The translations under genes and the position numbers were made by a program. The notes below the pieces were generated by a model that saw only the letters and a program-made list of their open reading frames with translations, had not been told where the DNA came from and did not search any database. From assembly GCF_009766005.1 (NCBI RefSeq), contig NZ_LMUK01000041.1:277393-319786 (forward strand): a stretch of 42,394 nt of DNA. The letters are read 5' to 3'. This document shows, in pieces, positions 33,307 to 42,177 of the stretch (positions within the stretch are counted from its first letter, which is position 1; the number at the start of each line of letters is the position of its first letter). Source of the stretch: Bradyrhizobium sp. S69 (GTDB lineage: Bacteria > Pseudomonadota > Alphaproteobacteria > Rhizobiales > Xanthobacteraceae).

Positions 33307-34268
33307 GCCTGCGCGCTTTTCGCCAGACGCGCCAGCATTTCCGCGATCTTGTGGTCGGGATCCTGGGCTTCACGCAATTCGCGGGGGATACCGATATTGG
33401 GCCGGATCGCGGCGGAGGCCGCGAACGGCGACGGCAACGGACGATCGGCGAGCGTCGTCTCCCAGATCGCGCGCCGTTCGCCTCTGTTTTCGGCTTCGAC
33501 CTCGATATCGTCGAGACGAAGCTTCCGTCTGCCGCCATAGCCAACCGCGCTGGCCGCGAGGCCCGCAACCGAGAGCGCGCCGACGATGGCGATGATCAGC
33601 ATCTGGGTCGAGCCGGACTGTTTTTCGCCGACTGCATCAGCTGCAGCAAGCGGGACCACGGTTGCGGCCGAAGGCGCGGTTGCTTTCGCGGACGATGGCG
33701 CCAAAGCACTGGACGTCACGGCACTCGAAGTGTCCGCATTCGCATCCGGAGCGGTCGACGAAGCCGCGGCCAGTTGCTCGGGCCAGCGAGACGCCACGAC
33801 CGATCGCAGCATGTTCGCATCGGCACGGCTGGCGCCGGCGGTGGCGTCCGCACCCGCGGCCGGCGCGGGCGATTGTCCGCTAGCGGTGATGCTGCGCTGA
33901 TCGCCGCCGGCTTGTGGGGAGGTCAGTTCGGCGTGCGCGTTGGCGATCGAACCCGGCATCGTCATCGAATTATTCGGCGGTGACGGATTTAGCGATGCGG
34001 GATCTGCGGACGGCGATGCGTCGACGGATGCGTTCGGCGCAATTGGCGTGGCGGCGTCGTGCTGTCCGCGCAAATACCAGCAATGGCGGTTGGAGGGGTG
34101 TTCGATGCGGTAATACCAATGACTGCCCTGGGGAGCCTGGTCCTTTGGGCTGGCAAGGCAGCTGTCGACCGCTTGGGCCGCGGCGGGTGATGCGGTGGCC
34201 AGACGGACGCCCGCCAGCAGCAGACTAGCGATGATGGCTGGGGCGAACTTTGCGGTTCGGTGTGGCAT
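33303..34268 (-). CDS. Exported or membrane-anchored protein of unknown function, HWYYRIEHPSNRHCWYLRG motif
   Basis: A 321-residue protein. Signal peptide (MPHRTAKFAPAIIASLLLAGVRLATASPAAAQA), then a short aromatic cysteine-containing motif (DSCLASPKDQ, HWYYRIEHPSNRHCWYLRG, about residues 35-70). An Ala/Ser/Pro-rich disordered segment of ~130 residues follows, then a transmembrane helix at about residues 222-245 (MLIIAIVGALSVAGLAASAVGYG), and a C-terminal cytoplasmic-looking region with RRKLRLDDIEVEAE. ATG 34268 is preceded by GGAG six bases upstream. Common in Bradyrhizobium as a hypothetical; function unknown. The last codon is followed by TAG belonging to the repeat. Confidence 0.75.
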   Translation of the reverse strand: MPHRTAKFAPAIIASLLLAGVRLATASPAAAQAVDSCLASPKDQAPQGSHWYYRIEHPSNRHCWYLRGQHDAATPIAPNASVDASPSADPASLNPSPPNNSMTMPGSIANAHAELTSPQAGGDQRSITASGQSPAPAAGADATAGASRADANMLRSVVASRWPEQLAAASSTAPDANADTSSAVTSSALAPSSAKATAPSAATVVPLAAADAVGEKQSGSTQMLIIAIVGALSVAGLAASAVGYGGRRKLRLDDIEVEAENRGERRAIWETTLADRPLPSPFAASAAIRPNIGIPRELREAQDPDHKIAEMLARLAKSAQA

Positions 34269-34470
34269 AGGCTGCTCCGGCGATGATACTGAACACGTCG
34301 CGAGCCCAATCTCGTTAAAGACTTGGGTCGCAATGCGCCGCAATTCCGGACAGCATGGGGCTTAATTCGGGCTCGGCCCGCGCCACGAATGTGGCGGAAA
34401 TCGGCTTGATCGGCGTCCTCGCGAGAATTGCCCACAGGTCAAGGTTGAGGATGTTCGGGCACACGTGACT

Positions 34471-34526
34471 TTGTTTGACGCGTTTTCTTCACGCGAACCG
34501 GTGCCCACTTCGCTCGAAAACGCTAT
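34471..34526. repeat. Palindromic repeat, GCGTTTTCGAG type, short form without second hairpin
   Basis: Holds GACGCGTTTTCTTCACGCGA, ACCGGTGCCCACTTCGCTCG and AAAACGCTATG, nearly identical to 18367-18413. It lies in the 293-base gap between the anchored protein (start 34268) and the alcohol dehydrogenase stop (34562). This copy does not touch a stop codon. The remaining part of the gap, 34269-34470, shows no gene. Confidence 0.85.
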
Positions 34527-34561
34527 GGTATGCGCGCGAAGCCGCACTCAGCAGCGCTGCT

Positions 34562-35620
34562 TCAGTTTTTCAGAACGATACGTCCGACCACTTTTCCGGC
34601 TCGCAATTCGTCGATCCATTTCTGGACGTCGGCCATCGGTTCTTCCTTCATCGGGGTCGGCTTGATCTTGCCGGCGCGCGCCAGCGCCATCAATTCCTCG
34701 GCCTCGGCCAGCGTTCCCACCATGAAGCCCTCGATGGTCATGCGCTTGTAGATCCATTGCACCATCGGCAGGCTGAAATTACCGCCCATCAGTCCGGAGA
34801 CCACGATCTTGCCGCCACGCGCCAGCACCGAGACCGCGAAGGCCATGGATTTTTCGTTGCCGGCAAAATCGACGATCTCGTCGAAGCCGCCTTCAGTCTC
34901 CTTGATGATGCGCTTGACCACATCCGCCTCGGCCGGATCGTAGGCGACCGCGGCGCCGCTGTTCAATGCGGCCTCGCGCGCCGCCGCGCTCAGATCGGCG
35001 ACCGATATTTTTTGGCTGAACATGGTTTGCGCAAACGAAAGCCCCATCATGCCGACGCCGCCGAGGCCGATCAGCAGCAGATTGCGCTGCCGGGGCCGAT
35101 CGACCAGGCGCTTCAGCGCACCATAGGCGGTGACACCCGAGCACATCAGGGTGGCGGCCTGGTTGACCGATAGCGGCGCATAATCCAGCAGGTATTTTGC
35201 ATCGGGCACCAGCACATGGCTGGCAAAGCCGCCGTCGATCGCGACGCCGAGAAAGCGCTGCTTGACGCACAGATTCTCATCGCCATTGAGGCAGTCGCGG
35301 CACTGCCCGCAACCGATCCAGGGAAATACCGCCTTCTTGGCGCCGATCAGATCCTTTGCGACATCGGCGCCGACTTCCTCGACGACGCCGGCGATCTCGT
35401 GTCCCAAGGTGAACGGCAGCGTCATGCCTCGCGTCGTATCGAGCTTCTTGCCGCCGCCGAGGTCGGCATAGCCGTCCTGGATATGCAGGTCGGAATGGCA
35501 CAATCCGCACCGCTCGATGCGGACCAGCACTTCTCGGCCTTGCGGCTTCGGGGCTTCGACGATGGTTTCGCATAAGGGAGCATCGAACTTGACCAGCGAT
35601 TGGCGACGCATCAGCCCCAT
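34562..35620 (-). CDS. Zinc-dependent alcohol dehydrogenase
   Basis: A 352-residue MDR-type alcohol dehydrogenase. Catalytic zinc ligands are Cys41 (CHSDLHI) and His74-Glu75 (GHE). The structural zinc site uses Cys104, Cys107, Cys110 and Cys118 (CGQCRDCLNGDENLC). The NAD-binding GLGGVGMMGL motif lies in the Rossmann domain. ATG 35620 has AGGAGA eight bases upstream. The frame is open to 35854, but this upstream part runs antisense to rsmA. Substrate unknown; the family includes ethanol, propanol and aryl-alcohol enzymes. Only 11 bases separate its start from the rsmA stop, so it likely shares that transcript. Confidence 0.93.
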   Translation of the reverse strand: MGLMRRQSLVKFDAPLCETIVEAPKPQGREVLVRIERCGLCHSDLHIQDGYADLGGGKKLDTTRGMTLPFTLGHEIAGVVEEVGADVAKDLIGAKKAVFPWIGCGQCRDCLNGDENLCVKQRFLGVAIDGGFASHVLVPDAKYLLDYAPLSVNQAATLMCSGVTAYGALKRLVDRPRQRNLLLIGLGGVGMMGLSFAQTMFSQKISVADLSAAAREAALNSGAAVAYDPAEADVVKRIIKETEGGFDEIVDFAGNEKSMAFAVSVLARGGKIVVSGLMGGNFSLPMVQWIYKRMTIEGFMVGTLAEAEELMALARAGKIKPTPMKEEPMADVQKWIDELRAGKVVGRIVLKN

Positions 35621-35631
35621 AGGTTTTCTCC

Positions 35632-36498
35632 TCAGACAGTATTGGTTTTTTCGTTTCGTATATCGATCAATTCCCGGGCCATGGCAACAAAGCCCGCGAT
35701 CGGAACCGTCTCGGCGCGCCGCGTCACATCGACATTGGCGGCTGCGGCCAGGCGTTCCGGATCGACCCCCAGCGATTTCAGGCTCTGTCGCAGCATCTTG
35801 CGGCGCTGGCCGAACGCCGCGGCGGCGACCTGTTCGAGCGCCCGGCGGTCGCACGGCTCCGGCGCGTCGCGCGGCACCAATCGCACCACCGACGAGGTGA
35901 CCTTGGGCTGCGGCACGAAGGCTGCGGGCGAAATGTCGAACAGGATCTTGGTCTCGGCGCGCCAGTTCGCGAGCACGCCGAGCCGGCCATAGGCCTCGGC
36001 ATTTTCGCGGGCGACGATCCGATCGGCCACCTCGCGCTGAAACATCAGCACCATCATGTCATACCATGGTGGCCACGGCTCGATCGACAGCCAGTCGATC
36101 AGAAGCGCGGTCCCGATATTGTAGGGCAGGTTGGCCACGATCTTGGCCTTGACGTTGCCGAGCAGCGGTCGCGGATCGAAATGCTGGGCGTCGGCGCAGA
36201 TCACCTCCAGCCGCCCGGGATAGCGTCGTGAGATCTGGTCGAGCGGGCCGAGCGCGCGCGGGTCGCGCTCGACGGCAATGACGCGCCGCGCACCCAGCGC
36301 CAGTAGCGCGCGGGTCAGCCCGCCGGGACCCGGGCCGATCTCGATCACGGTGGCGTCTTCGAGCGGGCCTGCCGCGCGCGCGATCCGCGCGGTGAGGTTG
36401 AGATCGAGCAGGAAGTTCTGGCCAAGCGATTTGCGCGCCGACAGAGCATGTTGGCGAATGACCTCGCGAAGCGGCGGAAGGTCATCGATCGCGCTCAT
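35632..36498 (-). CDS. rsmA: 16S rRNA dimethyladenosine transferase
   Basis: Methylates the two adjacent adenosines (A1518 and A1519 in E. coli numbering) of the 3' helix of 16S rRNA. N-terminal KSLGQNFLLD, SAM motif VIEIGPGPGGLT at about residues 51-62, and motif IV ANLPYNIG are all present. 288 residues. The start ATG overlaps the pdxA stop by four bases, as is common in this cluster. Also known as ksgA. Preserved motifs suggest activity; resistance to kasugamycin would follow only if it were lost. Confidence 0.96.
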   Translation of the reverse strand: MSAIDDLPPLREVIRQHALSARKSLGQNFLLDLNLTARIARAAGPLEDATVIEIGPGPGGLTRALLALGARRVIAVERDPRALGPLDQISRRYPGRLEVICADAQHFDPRPLLGNVKAKIVANLPYNIGTALLIDWLSIEPWPPWYDMMVLMFQREVADRIVARENAEAYGRLGVLANWRAETKILFDISPAAFVPQPKVTSSVVRLVPRDAPEPCDRRALEQVAAAAFGQRRKMLRQSLKSLGVDPERLAAAANVDVTRRAETVPIAGFVAMARELIDIRNEKTNTV

Positions 36499-37499
36499 GC
36501 CGATCGCGCCGCCATCCGGGCGGCCAGCCGCAGCGAGGCGATCAGGCTCGACGGATTGGCCCGGCCGGTTCCGGCAATATCGAACGCCGTGCCGTGATCC
36601 GGCGAGGTGCGAATGAACGGCAGCCCGAGCGTGACGTTGACGGCATCATCGAACGCCAGCGTCTTGATCGGGATCAAGGCCTGGTCGTGATACATGCAGA
36701 TCGCGCAATCATAGGTTTGGCGCGCGGCTTCGTGGAACAGGGTATCCGCCGGCAGCGGCCCGCGAACGTCGAGGCCATCGGCGCGCAGCATCTCGACCGC
36801 GGGCGCCACGATGGTCTGTTCCTCGGTGCCGAGTGTGCCGTCTTCGCCGGCGTGAGGGTTGAGGCCGGACAATACCAGACGTGGCTCGGCAAGCCCGAGA
36901 CGGCTCTTGAAGTCCGCCGCCACGATGCGCGCGGTCGAGACGATCAGATCACGCGACAGCTCGTTGATCGCCTCGCGCAGCGGAAGATGGATGGTGACGG
37001 GGACGACGGCGAGGGTGGGGGACCACAACAGCATCACCGGTTGCGGCGTGTGGCCACCGGCGGTGGCGAGCTCGGCCAGGAACTCGGTATGGCCGGGGTG
37101 ACGAAATCCGGCGCGGGTGAGCACGCTCTTGGCAATCGGGTTGGTGACGACCGCGCCGGCCCGTCCCGCGACCACGTCGTCGACCGCCTGGCGGATGGAA
37201 GCAATGGCTGCGCCCGCGCTGCTGCCATCAGGCTGCCCGGGCCGCGCCGTCGCGACCGATCCGGTCGCGACCACCGGCAATGCGTTTGCGAATGTCGCGA
37301 GCGCGTCCTCGGCGCGAACCTCGGCCAGCCTGACATCCAGCCCAAGCGTCTTCGCGCGGTCACGCAGCAGGTCGAGGTCGCCGAGCAGGTAAAATGGCGG
37401 GAGCTTCAGTTCATTCCGGCGCAGCCACGCCTCGATGGTGATGTCGGGCCCGATACCTGCCGGTTCGCCTGAAGTCAGCGCGAGGGGCTTTGCCGGCAT
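36495..37499 (-). CDS. pdxA: 4-hydroxythreonine-4-phosphate dehydrogenase
   Basis: NAD-dependent oxidation and decarboxylation in pyridoxal 5'-phosphate synthesis. It begins MPAKPLALTSGEPAGIGPDI (the TSGEPAGIGP motif is typical). Metal-binding His residues lie in GFRHPGHTEFLAEL and the C-terminal MYHDQALIPIKTLAFDDAVNVTLGLPFIRTSPDHGTAFDIAG, the diagnostic region. 334 residues. The ATG at 37499 overlaps the surA stop by one base (TGATG); a TTG just upstream is in frame but unlikely. Links vitamin B6 to rsmA and surA, a classic gene order. Confidence 0.96.
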   Translation of the reverse strand: MPAKPLALTSGEPAGIGPDITIEAWLRRNELKLPPFYLLGDLDLLRDRAKTLGLDVRLAEVRAEDALATFANALPVVATGSVATARPGQPDGSSAGAAIASIRQAVDDVVAGRAGAVVTNPIAKSVLTRAGFRHPGHTEFLAELATAGGHTPQPVMLLWSPTLAVVPVTIHLPLREAINELSRDLIVSTARIVAADFKSRLGLAEPRLVLSGLNPHAGEDGTLGTEEQTIVAPAVEMLRADGLDVRGPLPADTLFHEAARQTYDCAICMYHDQALIPIKTLAFDDAVNVTLGLPFIRTSPDHGTAFDIAGTGRANPSSLIASLRLAARMAARSA

Positions 37500-38494
37500 C
37501 AACGATATTCGATCATCGCGGCCTTGCGGACCTGCTGCAGATACGCCTTCGACTTCGCTTCGAATTTATCGGAGAACATCTTGTCCCGGATCGCCTTCTT
37601 CTGCGGGGTGTCGATCGTGGTCGGCTTTCTGCTGCACAGCGCGACCATCTCCACGCCCTGCTTGGTGGTCTCCGGCGGGGTCAGATGTCCGATCGGGGTC
37701 TTGTCGAGCAGGTCGCGCAATGCGGCCGGCAAGTCGGCCGAGGTTTTCGTCACCGGCTCGCGGATCGCGGCGTTCTGCATCGCCTTGAACAATGAATTCG
37801 CCTCGTCGCAGCTTTGCACGCGGCTGCGCAGGGTTTCGGCTTCCTTCTGGCGCAGCTCGACGGCGGCCGGCGCGGATCCGCGCGGGACGATCAGGACGAT
37901 CGGCTGCATCTTGTACTCGAAGCTTTCGCTGCTCGTTTCCTTGTTGCCCTGCTCATTGGTGGCCTCGCCCGGCTTGGCTTCGGCGGGCTTGTCCTCAGCG
38001 GGCTTGTCCTCTCGCGCGGCAGCGGCAACTTCCCTCTCGCCGACCTGGAGGCTCTCCTTGAAGCGCCCGCGAACCAGACTGGTCCAGACCATGTCGGCCC
38101 TGATGCGGGCTTTCAGCGTGTCGGGCCGAACGCCCTGGCTTTCGAGCGACTTCGCTAGCTGATCGGGCGTGATCCGCATCCGCGAACTCATGTCCGCAAA
38201 CGAGGCGTCGATATCGGAAACCGACGGGTCGACGCCAAATTGCTTGGCTTCCTTGATCTTCACCTTCTGGTCGATCAGTTCGTCGATCACTTCCTGCCGG
38301 GTCGGCTGCTTGTGCGTCGACATGAAATTGAGCTTGGAACGCTGCTCGATGTCGTAATTGGTGATCGGTTCGCCATTGACCATGACCGCGACTTGCGCGG
38401 AGGCCGGCGTTCCGGACGCCATCAACATCAGGGCTAGGGCGCAGCCCGAGACGAGAAGTGGAAGGCGTTGAAGCAATGTGATCGTCATGGTCAT
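37499..38494 (-). CDS. surA: SurA-like periplasmic chaperone, degenerate PPIase
   Basis: Periplasmic chaperone for outer-membrane proteins. Signal peptide (residues 1-33, ending ASAQ) precedes the SurA N-terminal chaperone domain (VAVMVNGEPITNYDIEQRSKLNF, residues about 35-57). A Lys/Glu/Ala-rich low-complexity insert at about residues 159-190 is followed by a parvulin-like segment. The latter lacks the GGDLGW motif of active parvulins, so isomerase activity is doubtful, and chaperone function should remain. 331 residues, shorter than the two-domain E. coli protein. It lies directly before pdxA and after lptD, fitting the lptD-surA-pdxA-rsmA order. Confidence 0.88.
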   Translation of the reverse strand: MTMTITLLQRLPLLVSGCALALMLMASGTPASAQVAVMVNGEPITNYDIEQRSKLNFMSTHKQPTRQEVIDELIDQKVKIKEAKQFGVDPSVSDIDASFADMSSRMRITPDQLAKSLESQGVRPDTLKARIRADMVWTSLVRGRFKESLQVGEREVAAAAREDKPAEDKPAEAKPGEATNEQGNKETSSESFEYKMQPIVLIVPRGSAPAAVELRQKEAETLRSRVQSCDEANSLFKAMQNAAIREPVTKTSADLPAALRDLLDKTPIGHLTPPETTKQGVEMVALCSRKPTTIDTPQKKAIRDKMFSDKFEAKSKAYLQQVRKAAMIEYR

Positions 38495-38575
38495 CGTCGC
38501 TATGTCAACCGATTGAAATGGGCTTCAGGACGCGCCCTGCAACTGGTCCGCCGCCGGTGGCGTGCCGAACCGCCT

Positions 38576-41080
38576 CTATTGAACAGTCCCGCCACCCGCC
38601 GATGTCGATGTCTGGGCGAGGGTCCGCAGACCGATCTGCAGCATGAACGAATGGCTGAGCGTCGGCGGGGTGTTACCTGCAACATACTCGTACGAGGTAA
38701 CGTAATTCGCCGCCAGCACGAAGCAGTCATCCACGTAACCGGCGCCGATCACATATTGGTTGATCTCGTTGGCGACAAGGTCGTAGCGGGCGGAACCGCT
38801 CACCACCCAGTTGGAGGTGAGCTTGACCGAGGCGCTGGTGAGAATGCCTTCGCGGCGCGTCAGGTAACCCAGTTCCGCCTGAGGCGCGTAATCGCCGTAC
38901 AGCACGCTGACCGAAAAGCGGTCGTAATTGGCGCGGGCCTCGGCCTCCAGCCGGTTGGCGCTTCCGGTGGCCTCGTCAAATCGGCCACGCACGGAAAACG
39001 TATAGGTCCTGTTCGGCGAATAGGCGACGCTCGCGACATAGTCCGATACCGGCTTGTCGAGACCCGAATCGATCGCGGTATTGTTGGCGTCGGCGACCGC
39101 GAAGGAGTTCAGGCCGAACAACTGGTAGGACTGTCCGAACACCGCGGTAACGGTGCCGCCATGGTCGAATTGCGTGGTCGACTGCACGCCGGCATTGGCG
39201 CGGCCGCCGCCCTCGACGCGGTCATAGCCGGAGAATTTATCGACACTGAACAGGTTCGAGGTGTCGAAGGTCATGCTCTGCGCGTCTTCGTTGGGCAGCT
39301 TGCCCGCATCGGGTTCGTTCGGACGAATGATGACCTGTGCAATCGGTTCGATCGTGGTGGTGCCCCACGGCTGAACGTTGATGAAGGGGTAGCGATATTC
39401 GAGGCCGACCGTGGGCATCACCCGCAGCGCCTGGCTCTGGCCGGTCGGCAGGAAGTTGGAAACGCCCGGCTGGTTGGAGATCGAGGTGTCGATCGCATCG
39501 GCACGCAGGCTCGCGAACGGCGTCCAGATCTCGCCCCATGAGTCGGTGAACGAGCGGCGCCATTCCACTTCACCCGTCGCGCGCGTATAGGTGCCGGGCA
39601 TGCCCCGCAGCAAACAGTTGGCCGGAGTGATGTTCTTGGCGGCAGAATCGGCGGTGTTAGGCGTCGTGCAGGTGCCATTGGCCAGCGCCGTCGCATTGAC
39701 CGCATCGAAGGCGGCTGTTTCACGCGTCAGGCTGGTGAAGTTGCCCTTGTAGCTGAGTTCGCCGCCCAGCACCGAATGGTTGATCACGTTCGAATAATCG
39801 ATCACGGGTGCTACGACCGGCACCTGATTCTGCAGGCCCGAGAAGCTCAGATAGTAGATGGTGCGGGCGTCGAAGTAGCTGCGGTTGCCGACGCCGGTCA
39901 GATAAAGCTGCGAGATCGCTTCGGTCGGCAGGTTCAGGAAGGCGCCGAGCGGATCCTTGTACAGGCCGAGCCGGTAGTCCGACATGAAGTAGTAGTCGGA
40001 GAGCAGGGTGCCGTCCCAGCCCCACACCCATTTGTCGTTGAGCGCGAACTGGCCCAGGGTTTCGACGCCGCCGCGGAACTGGCGATCTCCGGGTTGGCCG
40101 ACGAAGGCACCGGGGTCCTGCTGGTCGATGCCATAGGCGCGGATCTGATACGATCCGTCCATCAGCCGCTGGCGGAATTCGGCCTGCAGCAACACGCCCT
40201 GCTGGGTCGTGAAGCGGGGGTCGAAGGTCATGTCGTAGTTGGGAGCGATCGCCCAGTAATACGGAACGTCGACGCTGTAGCCGATATTCGTGGACTCGTT
40301 GGGCGTCGGCATCAAGAAGCCGCTCTTACGCTTCACGGTCGGATCGGGCGTCGAGAAATACGGCATGTAGGCCATCGGCACGCCGAAGAACTCGAGCTGG
40401 GCGTTCTCGAAATAGAGCATCTTCTCGAGCTGGTCGTGAATGATTCGCGCGCCCTTGACCTGCCACAGCGGCGGCTTCTTCGGATCGTCCTTGCAAGGCG
40501 CGCAGGCGGTGTAGACGCCATTCTGGAACACGGTGTAGTTGCCGCTGGAACGGTCGGCGCGGGTCGCAGCCATTCGCGTGTTGTCGGCGGTGTCGACCCG
40601 CAGCGAATCGACGAAACCGTCACGGTAGTCGTCGCTCAGATCCATGACGTTGGCGTAGGTGATCTTGCCGTCCGCATCGGTCATGCGGATGTTGCCTTCG
40701 GCGTGCAGCCGCTTGGTCTTCTGGTCGTAGATGACCTTGTCGGCCTCGACGCTGGTCCCGTTATAGAACATCTGCACGTTGCCGACCGCCGACACCCGCG
40801 AGTTGTTGTAGTCGTAATCGACCTGGGTGGCCTGGACCAGCATCTGCCCGTCGCTGGCGGTCTTCGGCGGTTTCGGCCGGACGGGCACCGGGTTGTAGGT
40901 AAAGCTTTGCGCCGAAGCCGGTGCGCTCCCGGCAATGCCGAGCGCGCCGGCGCCAAACAGCCCGACAATCAACGCGACGACAGGACCCCGGACGGCGGCC
41001 AAGAGGGTACGCTGACGGCGCGCGCCTGCGCACCGCCGGAATGCGGACAACCTGCCTTGGCGGGCGGCGACAACGGCCAC
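38576..41080 (-). CDS. lptD: LPS-assembly protein LptD
   Basis: Outer-membrane beta barrel that inserts lipopolysaccharide with LptE. A long basic N-terminus leads to a hydrophobic signal (VVALIVGLFGAGALGIAG, then SAPASAQS). The periplasmic OstA/LptA-like jellyroll comes next (VQATQVDYDYNNSRVSAVGNVQ, YDQKTKRLHAEGNIRM), followed by the LptD barrel with a CAPC motif near residue 155 (conserved in alphaproteobacteria). 834 residues. GTG 41080 is chosen: AGGAGG at 41088-41093 is seven bases away, and this start abuts the lptG stop (TAGTG). The frame continues to 41146 inside lptG but that would overlap deeply. No sign of a frameshift. Confidence 0.94.
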   Translation of the reverse strand: MAVVAARQGRLSAFRRCAGARRQRTLLAAVRGPVVALIVGLFGAGALGIAGSAPASAQSFTYNPVPVRPKPPKTASDGQMLVQATQVDYDYNNSRVSAVGNVQMFYNGTSVEADKVIYDQKTKRLHAEGNIRMTDADGKITYANVMDLSDDYRDGFVDSLRVDTADNTRMAATRADRSSGNYTVFQNGVYTACAPCKDDPKKPPLWQVKGARIIHDQLEKMLYFENAQLEFFGVPMAYMPYFSTPDPTVKRKSGFLMPTPNESTNIGYSVDVPYYWAIAPNYDMTFDPRFTTQQGVLLQAEFRQRLMDGSYQIRAYGIDQQDPGAFVGQPGDRQFRGGVETLGQFALNDKWVWGWDGTLLSDYYFMSDYRLGLYKDPLGAFLNLPTEAISQLYLTGVGNRSYFDARTIYYLSFSGLQNQVPVVAPVIDYSNVINHSVLGGELSYKGNFTSLTRETAAFDAVNATALANGTCTTPNTADSAAKNITPANCLLRGMPGTYTRATGEVEWRRSFTDSWGEIWTPFASLRADAIDTSISNQPGVSNFLPTGQSQALRVMPTVGLEYRYPFINVQPWGTTTIEPIAQVIIRPNEPDAGKLPNEDAQSMTFDTSNLFSVDKFSGYDRVEGGGRANAGVQSTTQFDHGGTVTAVFGQSYQLFGLNSFAVADANNTAIDSGLDKPVSDYVASVAYSPNRTYTFSVRGRFDEATGSANRLEAEARANYDRFSVSVLYGDYAPQAELGYLTRREGILTSASVKLTSNWVVSGSARYDLVANEINQYVIGAGYVDDCFVLAANYVTSYEYVAGNTPPTLSHSFMLQIGLRTLAQTSTSAGGGTVQ

Positions 41081-42177
41081 TACCCGTCCTCCTGGTACAA
41101 CAAGGCCAAAAAGCCGGTGAGGCCGCCCACGCACACGGGCAACCACGCCGCAGCGATCGGATGCATCAACTCAGCCTTGCTCAAATCCTCGGTTACTTTC
41201 GACAGAACGTAGAGCAGAAAGCCCGCACCCACGCCACTCAAAACCATCTTTTGCACGCCGCCGAAACGGAAGAACCGCAAGCTCACGGAAGCGGCCAACA
41301 TCACCATCGCAGCCAGCAAAAACGGCTGTGCAATGAGCTTATGGTACTGCAACCGGTAGCCTGCGGTCGCGAAGCCCGAACTCTCGGAAGATCGGATATA
41401 GCCCGGGAGTTGCCAAAAGGACACAGTCTCCGGCGTGGAGAAGCTGTTGCGAACCTGCGCCGCCGTCAGGCTGGTGCGAAGCAGGAAAGTCTCCTGCTCG
41501 ATCGGGGCGCTGTTGAGGGAGTACCGCCGCACGCCTTTGAATACCCAATGTCCATCATCGAGGGTGGCTTCCCGCGCCTCGATTCGCTCCTTGAACTGGA
41601 AGTCGTTGTCGAACGTAAATACCGTCAATCCGGTCAGCCGCACGCCTTGCTGCTCGCTGCGGGCGGCGTTGATGACGGCCTGGCCTTCCTCGGTCACCTG
41701 ATTGATCCAGAAGCCCTGGGCATCCTGGATGCCGCCACCGGGGGCCGACCCGAACAGTTCGGCTTCCATCTGTTTGGAGATTTCACGCAAACTGGCGGAC
41801 ATCGGATTGTAAAGGGTGGTCGCCAGAACGCCGAGCACGATCGAGCTTGCCAGCGAGGGCGCGATGAACTGCCAGGCGGAAACGCCGGCGGCGCGCGCCA
41901 CCACCAGTTCGAGCCGCCGCGACAGCGCCAAATAGCATGCCATCGCGCCGATCAGCATGCAGAACGGCATCATCTTTTCGAGCAGTTGCGGCACCCGGAA
42001 GAGCGACGTCTCCGCGACCATGACGGCGGACGCCGAAACCAGCCCCGAGGTCTTCCTGACCATCTCGATGTAATCGACCAGCACCAGCAGCATGAAGATG
42101 CCGGCAAAAACACCCAGCGCCGCGACCACGAAGCGGCCTGCGAAATAGCGCCCGAGTGTGTTTGTCATCATGCTCAT
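41080..42177 (-). CDS. lptG: LPS export ABC permease LptG
   Basis: Inner-membrane permease forming LptB2FG with LptF. 365 residues with three N-terminal helices (TLGRYFAGRFVVAALGVFAGIF, VMVAETSLFRVPQLLEKMMPFCMLIGAM), a periplasmic beta-jellyroll (about residues 130-260) and three C-terminal helices (FLLAAMVMLAASVSLRFF and KMVLSGVGAGFLLYVLSKV). ATG 42177 overlaps the lptF stop by four bases (ATGA). The TAG stop lies next to the lptD GTG. The order lptF-lptG-lptD is standard in alphaproteobacteria. Confidence 0.96.
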   Translation of the reverse strand: MSMMTNTLGRYFAGRFVVAALGVFAGIFMLLVLVDYIEMVRKTSGLVSASAVMVAETSLFRVPQLLEKMMPFCMLIGAMACYLALSRRLELVVARAAGVSAWQFIAPSLASSIVLGVLATTLYNPMSASLREISKQMEAELFGSAPGGGIQDAQGFWINQVTEEGQAVINAARSEQQGVRLTGLTVFTFDNDFQFKERIEAREATLDDGHWVFKGVRRYSLNSAPIEQETFLLRTSLTAAQVRNSFSTPETVSFWQLPGYIRSSESSGFATAGYRLQYHKLIAQPFLLAAMVMLAASVSLRFFRFGGVQKMVLSGVGAGFLLYVLSKVTEDLSKAELMHPIAAAWLPVCVGGLTGFLALLYQEDG

